This document shows positions 3,718 through 7,047 of a stretch of 7,047 bases of DNA, one piece after another. Origin of the DNA: Phocaeicola plebeius (lineage in GTDB: Bacteria; Bacteroidota; Bacteroidia; Bacteroidales; Bacteroidaceae); the NCBI GenBank assembly GCA_004558305.1, contig SFDG01000128.1, positions 1 to 7,047 of the forward strand. Reading direction: 5' to 3'. Positions within the stretch are counted from its first letter, which is position 1. Every line of letters starts with the position of its first letter. A model generated the notes under the pieces. The model saw only the letters and a program-made list of their open reading frames with translations. It did no database searches and was not told where the DNA came from. A program made the translations under genes and the position numbers.

Positions 3718-6271
3718 TCACCTGCTCAACGGTGGCACCACTCCCGCTACCGCCACTAACACCACCCCCACCTTTAACGACGTTCGCGGCAACGCCAACG
3801 CTGCTTGGGCTGAGGGCTTCATCGAGTACTGCTACGCCAAGGGCATCGTCTCCGGCGTGGGCGGCGGCAAGTTCGCTCCCAACGGCAACGTGACCGCTAC
3901 CGAGGCTGCTAAGATGCTGCTGGTCGCTCTGGGCTACAACGCCACCGTGGAGAACTACACCGGCGCTTCCTGGGCACTGAAGGTCAACGTTCAGGCCAAC
4001 CAGGACGGTCTGTATAAGGGCCTGGAGACCATCGACACCGGCGCTGCTCTGACTCGTGACAACGCTGCTCAGATGGTTTGGAACGCTCTGCAGGCTTATG
4101 TCATCGACAAGTCCAGCTCCATTGACCGTACCGATGGCTCCGTCACCGACATCTACACCAAGAACACCACGGTGGACCTGATCGCTAAGATGTACGACGG
4201 CATCATCGCCAAGGGTGAGCTGTCCGCTTTCGAGTACAACTCCAAGGATGCTAAGTGGACCTACACCGTCAAGCTGACCGAACCCAGAACGATTCGCGAA
4301 AACAACGGTGAGCTCACCACCGTTTACTATGTTGACGTCGTAAGCAAGACCGACTATACTGCTCTGCTGGGCCAGAAGGTCAAGGCCGTCTACAAGTACG
4401 ACAAGAATGCCAAGGAAAACACGGTTTACGGCATCTTCTCCGTGGACAGCAATGTGGTCCTGACTGGTCTGATCGGCGATCTGCCCAAGATGACCAAGAG
4501 CGACGATACCTCCTTTAAGATGAACGGTCAGACCTACAAGCTGCAGTCTGGTCTGACTCTGGCTACGGTCCCTGTCTATCAGTTCACCACCTCTGCTAAG
4601 ACTGCTCTGTTCGATATCAAGACCAAGGATGCTACTGCAAGCACCTCCGCTGAATACCGCGATTCCGCTCTGTGGGATGTTGCTGGTCAGTATGCTAAGG
4701 ACGATACTAACATTAATGTCAAAGCTGGCGACAATATCACTAAGTATGACGCTCAGAAGTTCACCGCAGTGGATAAGGACGGCAATGGCAAGATCGACTT
4801 CTTCATGGTCGTTCCCTTCAGCGTCAAGAAAGTTACTTACGTCAGCTCCACCCAGTTTGCTCTGGCTGGCGGCTCCAAGACCGACCTGGACGACGTGACC
4901 GCTTACAAGGGCATGGCCAGAGATGACTATGTCATTTACACCGCTAAGGAGAACACTCCCAACGACACCGCTACCCTGGTGAAGGCTGACCTGGTGTCCG
5001 GCAAGATCTCTTCTACCGATTCTCCCCACGCTAAGATCGGCGACAACTGGTACACCTTCGACTTCAGCTATGGCACTTCCAACTGCGCCCCCGGCAACGA
5101 GCTGAAGGACGCTGTTGTGGTCAACGGCTACATCTTCAACGTGGACAAGGTCAACAAGACTGCTATCACTGACTTCGCTGTTGTGGTCGCTACCGACGCT
5201 GGCGGCGTGAACGGCAACCAGGCTAAACTGCTGTTCTCTGACGGCAAGAAGGAAGTTGTCTCTACTGACAAGAGCTATAAGCCTGTTAAGAAAGGTAACA
5301 CTCTTAAGAGTGGTCTGCCCAATGGTACCCTCGTCACCTATAGCAAGAACGCTGATGATGAGTATATCCTGACTGCAGTGACCCCTGGTAACAATGGTTA
5401 TGACCTGGATGCCAACTACACCGCAGTGAAGAAGATTTCCAACTCTTCTAACAAGGTTGGTTATATCACCGCTTCTAGCAAGGATGCTTCTGTCAATGAT
5501 GACGCAGTCATCTTTGTTCAGTACAAGAATGGCTCCTACAAAGTCATCACCGGTGCGCAGCTGAAGAAGATTGCAACTGGAGATGTTGCTACCTTTGGTG
5601 AGGGTCTGGTTCTGGGCAGCAAGGACGGCAACACCTACAACGTTGAGATGGCTTATATCTCCCTGGGCGCTAAGGACGTCAACGATGCTGACACCTACTA
5701 TGGCTACATCACCGGCGTCACCAGCACCAAGAACGATGATCAGCAGACCGTTGACGTTGTGAAGGTTTGGACCAACGAAGGTGAGAAGACCTACGAGTTT
5801 GCAAACACCTCCGTCACCTACAAGTACCCCACAGATCCCACAGATAAGGATGCTGCCAAGAAACTGCTGAAGGCTGGCTCCGTCATCGAGTTCAAGCTGA
5901 ACGACAAGGATAAGATCAATGAAGTTGTTTCCATCTATGACGTGGATGCTGTTGCTACCACTGCTACCAATGGCAGCTACTCTGCTGCTACGGTTGCAAT
6001 TTCCGCTCTGACGCCTACCTTCCAGTTTGAGGTCAACAAGGTCCTGCAGACTCAGACTAACAACAAGTACTTCGAGCTGGATAAGGACACTGTGTACCTG
6101 TACATCGAGAACAGCGACCAGATTGGTGTCGATGCTAAGGACCAGAGCCTGAACACCGCTTCTAAGAACCAGGATGGTTCTCTGATGCTGAACGCTTTCG
6201 TCCTGTATGACAACACTGACGGTTCTGTCAAGCTGGTTGTCTACGATGTGGACGGCGACATTGCTGAGTAA
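3707..6271 (+). CDS. S-layer (SLH-domain) protein, long frame with a broken 5' end
   Basis: The frame is open from 3707; its first usable start codon is a GTG at 3857, which falls inside a domain. Homology is visible from about 3725 (LNGGTTPATATNTT). An SLH repeat follows (PTFNDVRGNANAAWAEGF to TEAAKMLLVALGY, about 3770-3943), then a degenerate second one ending TRDNAAQMVWNAL (to about 4092). The remaining 700 or so residues are a Lys/Asp/Thr/Val-rich extracellular region without cysteine clusters, including one calcium-loop-like DKDGNGKID (4772-4798). Codon choice is strongly biased, as in abundant proteins. The signal peptide at 3626-3717 is in another frame, and relative to family members I know, about 50 residues of the first SLH repeat are missing at the 3717-3725 junction. 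With no promoter or ribosome site it is either a silent cassette, a pseudogene or an assembly join. Confidence 0.8.
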   Translation, partial: SVQDHLLNGGTTPATATNTTPTFNDVRGNANAAWAEGFIEYCYAKGIVSGVGGGKFAPNGNVTATEAAKMLLVALGYNATVENYTGASWALKVNVQANQDGLYKGLETIDTGAALTRDNAAQMVWNALQAYVIDKSSSIDRTDGSVTDIYTKNTTVDLIAKMYDGIIAKGELSAFEYNSKDAKWTYTVKLTEPRTIRENNGELTTVYYVDVVSKTDYTALLGQKVKAVYKYDKNAKENTVYGIFSVDSNVVLTGLIGDLPKMTKSDDTSFKMNGQTYKLQSGLTLATVPVYQFTTSAKTALFDIKTKDATASTSAEYRDSALWDVAGQYAKDDTNINVKAGDNITKYDAQKFTAVDKDGNGKIDFFMVVPFSVKKVTYVSSTQFALAGGSKTDLDDVTAYKGMARDDYVIYTAKENTPNDTATLVKADLVSGKISSTDSPHAKIGDNWYTFDFSYGTSNCAPGNELKDAVVVNGYIFNVDKVNKTAITDFAVVVATDAGGVNGNQAKLLFSDGKKEVVSTDKSYKPVKKGNTLKSGLPNGTLVTYSKNADDEYILTAVTPGNNGYDLDANYTAVKKISNSSNKVGYITASSKDASVNDDAVIFVQYKNGSYKVITGAQLKKIATGDVATFGEGLVLGSKDGNTYNVEMAYISLGAKDVNDADTYYGYITGVTSTKNDDQQTVDVVKVWTNEGEKTYEFANTSVTYKYPTDPTDKDAAKKLLKAGSVIEFKLNDKDKINEVVSIYDVDAVATTATNGSYSAATVAISALTPTFQFEVNKVLQTQTNNKYFELDKDTVYLYIENSDQIGVDAKDQSLNTASKNQDGSLMLNAFVLYDNTDGSVKLVVYDVDGDIAE

Positions 6272-6314
6272 TCTTCCCCGAATCTGATTCGGAAGGTTCC
6301 CCGTAAATGCAAGG

Positions 6315-6342
6315 CCCCCAGGGATTCGTCCCTGGGGGTTTT
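6315..6342 (+). terminator. Terminator of the S-layer gene
   Basis: A perfect 10-bp GC-rich stem (CCCCCAGGGA 6315-6324 with 6329-6338), a TTCG tetraloop, then TTTT. A weaker 6-bp hairpin (CCGAAT/ATTCGG, 6278-6292) precedes it just after the stop codon. A terminator this strong suits a highly transcribed gene. Confidence 0.9.
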
Positions 6343-6377
6343 GCTGTGTGGGGATAGGTTGTGGAATGGGGAGGCGC

Positions 6378-6507
6378 TGGCGCCGGGGGCGCACCTCTCC
6401 ACCGCTTCGCGGTCCCCCTCGCCCTTTCAGGGGAGGCGTCGCTTTGCTGTAACGTATGTTATGGCTCCCCTGAAAGGGTCGAACTGTCCGGGGGACAGTT
6501 CGATTCA
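6378..6507 (+). repeat. Hairpin-rich intergenic repeat, copy 1
   Basis: Three nested hairpins in order: a small one, ACCGC-TTC-GCGGT (6401-6413); a long one with a perfect 14-bp stem (6422-6435 with 6465-6478, 29-nt loop); and a compact 11-bp one around GGG (6479-6503). It matches copy 2 at 6915-7047, with 94 identical bases from 6414. It resembles MITE-like palindromic units scattered between genes in gut Clostridia. It ends 7 bp before the promoter of the candidate RNA gene. Confidence 0.85.
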
Positions 6508-6509
6508 GC

Positions 6510-6537
6510 TTGACAAAAGCCCACCGTCTGCTATAAT
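6510..6537 (+). promoter_or_regulatory. Consensus promoter of the unassigned structured RNA
   Basis: Perfect TTGACA (6510-6515) and perfect TATAAT (6532-6537) with a 16-nt spacer. The start would be near 6544, just before the 5' strand of the closing helix at 6549. No ribosome site follows, which favours an RNA product. Confidence 0.75.
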
Positions 6538-6543
6538 GAAGAC

Positions 6544-6862
6544 AAAAGGGGACACTGTTACTTGTAGCCAGGCCTCTAAATCATACTATCAAATAGCTGA
6601 CCATTCGAGTGCCATCGAGTGGTCAGCATGCTTTTGTGGCGAGAAGGAGCAGCAAAATTGCTACCAGCAGGAGAACCTGCAATGCTTTCTTCCACATCTG
6701 CACCACCTCCCTTCGCATGAAATGCGCTGGGATTTTGGTGGCCTGACCACTGAAGTAACAGTGTCCCGTATGGGACACTATATCATATTGCGTCGAACTT
6801 TGTCAACGCTCAGCAAGCCACCCCGCCGCGTTTCTTACACGCTGGCTGGGTGGCCTCTTTTT
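6544..6862 (+). ncRNA. Candidate structured small RNA of about 320 nt, family not recognised
   Basis: It is bounded by a consensus promoter and a terminator. The 5' end (GGGACACTGTTACTT, 6549-6563) pairs perfectly over 15 bp with 6753-6767, continued by CAGGCC (6569-6574) with GGCCTG (6740-6745), enclosing about 165 nt. Inside are a 13-bp hairpin (6596-6608 with 6615-6627), an arm joining GTGG/AGAA (6636-6645) to TTCT/CCAC (6688-6695) topped by GCAGG-AGAA-CCTGC (6667-6680), and CGCAT-GAA-ATGCG (6714-6726). A further hairpin, AGTGTCCC-GTAT-GGGACACT (6760-6779), competes with the closing helix. I saw none of the landmark motifs of tmRNA, SRP RNA or RNase P, and the shape is too branched for 6S RNA. 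A MITE with 15-bp terminal inverted repeats, or a retron-type RNA lacking its reverse transcriptase, are alternatives. Confidence 0.55.
6817..6862 (+). terminator. Terminator of the candidate RNA gene
   Basis: GCCACCC (6817-6823) pairs with GGGTGGC (6848-6854). The stem continues inward with GCC/GGC and GCGT/ACGC and one or two mismatches or bulges, and is followed by CTCTTTTT (6855-6862). Confidence 0.75.
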
Positions 6863-6914
6863 ACTCCAATGAGAGACATTACCATTTACTACAACAACAG
6901 CTACCCCGCAATGT

Positions 6915-7047
6915 TGGCGCCGGGGGCGCACCCCTCCACCGCCTAACGGCGGTCCCCCTCGCCCTTTCAGGGGAGGCGTCGCTTTGCTGTAACGTATGTT
7001 ATGGCTCCCCTGAAAGGGTCGAACTGTCCGGGGGACAGTTCGATTCA
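6915..7047 (+). repeat. Hairpin-rich intergenic repeat, copy 2 (cut by the window edge)
   Basis: Direct copy of 6378-6507, identical over its last 94 bases (6954-7047). The first hairpin differs in sequence and length (ACCGCC-TAAC-GGCGGT, 6938-6953) but keeps its pairing. The window ends within the repeat, so what follows, including whether a second promoter and RNA unit come next, cannot be seen. Confidence 0.85.

Noticed and set aside
3707..6394. 895-residue open frame on the minus strand opposite the S-layer gene
   Set aside because: It mirrors the S-layer gene, has repetitive low-complexity composition, no ribosome site, and starts beyond the S-layer terminator. Strong codon bias of the plus-strand gene keeps the opposite frame open.
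6549..6767. Retron non-coding RNA (5' and 3' complementary ends)
   Set aside because: The closing helix fits, but no reverse transcriptase is present, and a terminator plus a repeat follow where that gene would be expected. It cannot be excluded beyond the window edge.
6341..6946. 201-residue open frame across the right-end repeats and RNA region
   Set aside because: It begins inside a terminator T-tract, runs through two hairpin repeats, a consensus promoter and a structured RNA, and has no ribosome site at its start or at the ATG inside the -10 box.
6378..7047. CRISPR array
   Set aside because: Only two copies, about 540 bp apart and over 90 bp long with internal hairpins; no short regular spacers and no cas genes.

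Overview
The window looks like a short piece of a gut Firmicute of the Oscillospiraceae type (Oscillibacter, Flavonifractor or Dysosmobacter relatives). The pointers are an SLH-domain surface protein whose signal peptide is typical of that group, a 337-residue class I GAPDH, a Firmicutes TxpA-like type I toxin, strong TTGACA/TATAAT promoters, and GC-rich coding DNA between AT-rich spacers. Assignment to a genus is from memory of the families, not from a search.

Layout, left to right. Positions 1-103 (minus) hold the first 34 codons of an S-layer-type gene that runs off the left edge. It has its own ribosome site, a leader of about 115 nt, a good promoter (227-255) and an upstream dyad (265-302). 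Positions 425-980 hold two tandem copies of a TxpA/RatA-like type I toxin-antitoxin module. Copy A (425-781) looks intact, with a 28-residue membrane toxin on the minus strand and a convergent antisense RNA on the plus strand. Copy B (783-980) has lost the membrane half of the toxin and the antisense gene body but keeps a perfect-consensus antisense promoter. Positions 1131-2144 (minus) encode GAPDH, with its own promoter and terminator. Divergent from it, 2402-3475 (plus) encodes a soluble sensor-kinase-like ATPase with no recognisable phospho-acceptor histidine, ended by a terminator at 3499-3522.

From 3626 to 6271 (plus) lies a second S-layer gene. Its first 92 bp are a perfect inverted copy of positions 1-92, but it has no start codon context, no ribosome site and no promoter. 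It is frameshifted and appears to lack most of the first SLH repeat just past the shared segment. The long remaining frame carries an SLH repeat, a degenerate second one and a large extracellular region, and ends at a strong terminator (6315-6342).

The right end (6378-7047) is non-coding. It holds two direct copies of a hairpin-rich repeat about 540 bp apart, and between them a consensus promoter, about 320 nt of highly structured sequence closed by a 15-bp long-range helix, and a terminator. I read this as a small-RNA gene that I cannot assign to a known family.

The most interesting points are (1) the inverted S-layer 5' ends around a 3.6-kb segment carrying the only visible promoter and start, which resembles a surface-layer switching locus but could be a repeat-driven assembly join, (2) the unassigned structured RNA, and (3) the decayed toxin module that may now make an antisense RNA against its intact neighbour. 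Both window ends stop inside sequence repeated elsewhere in the window, so this may be a whole contig broken at repeats.
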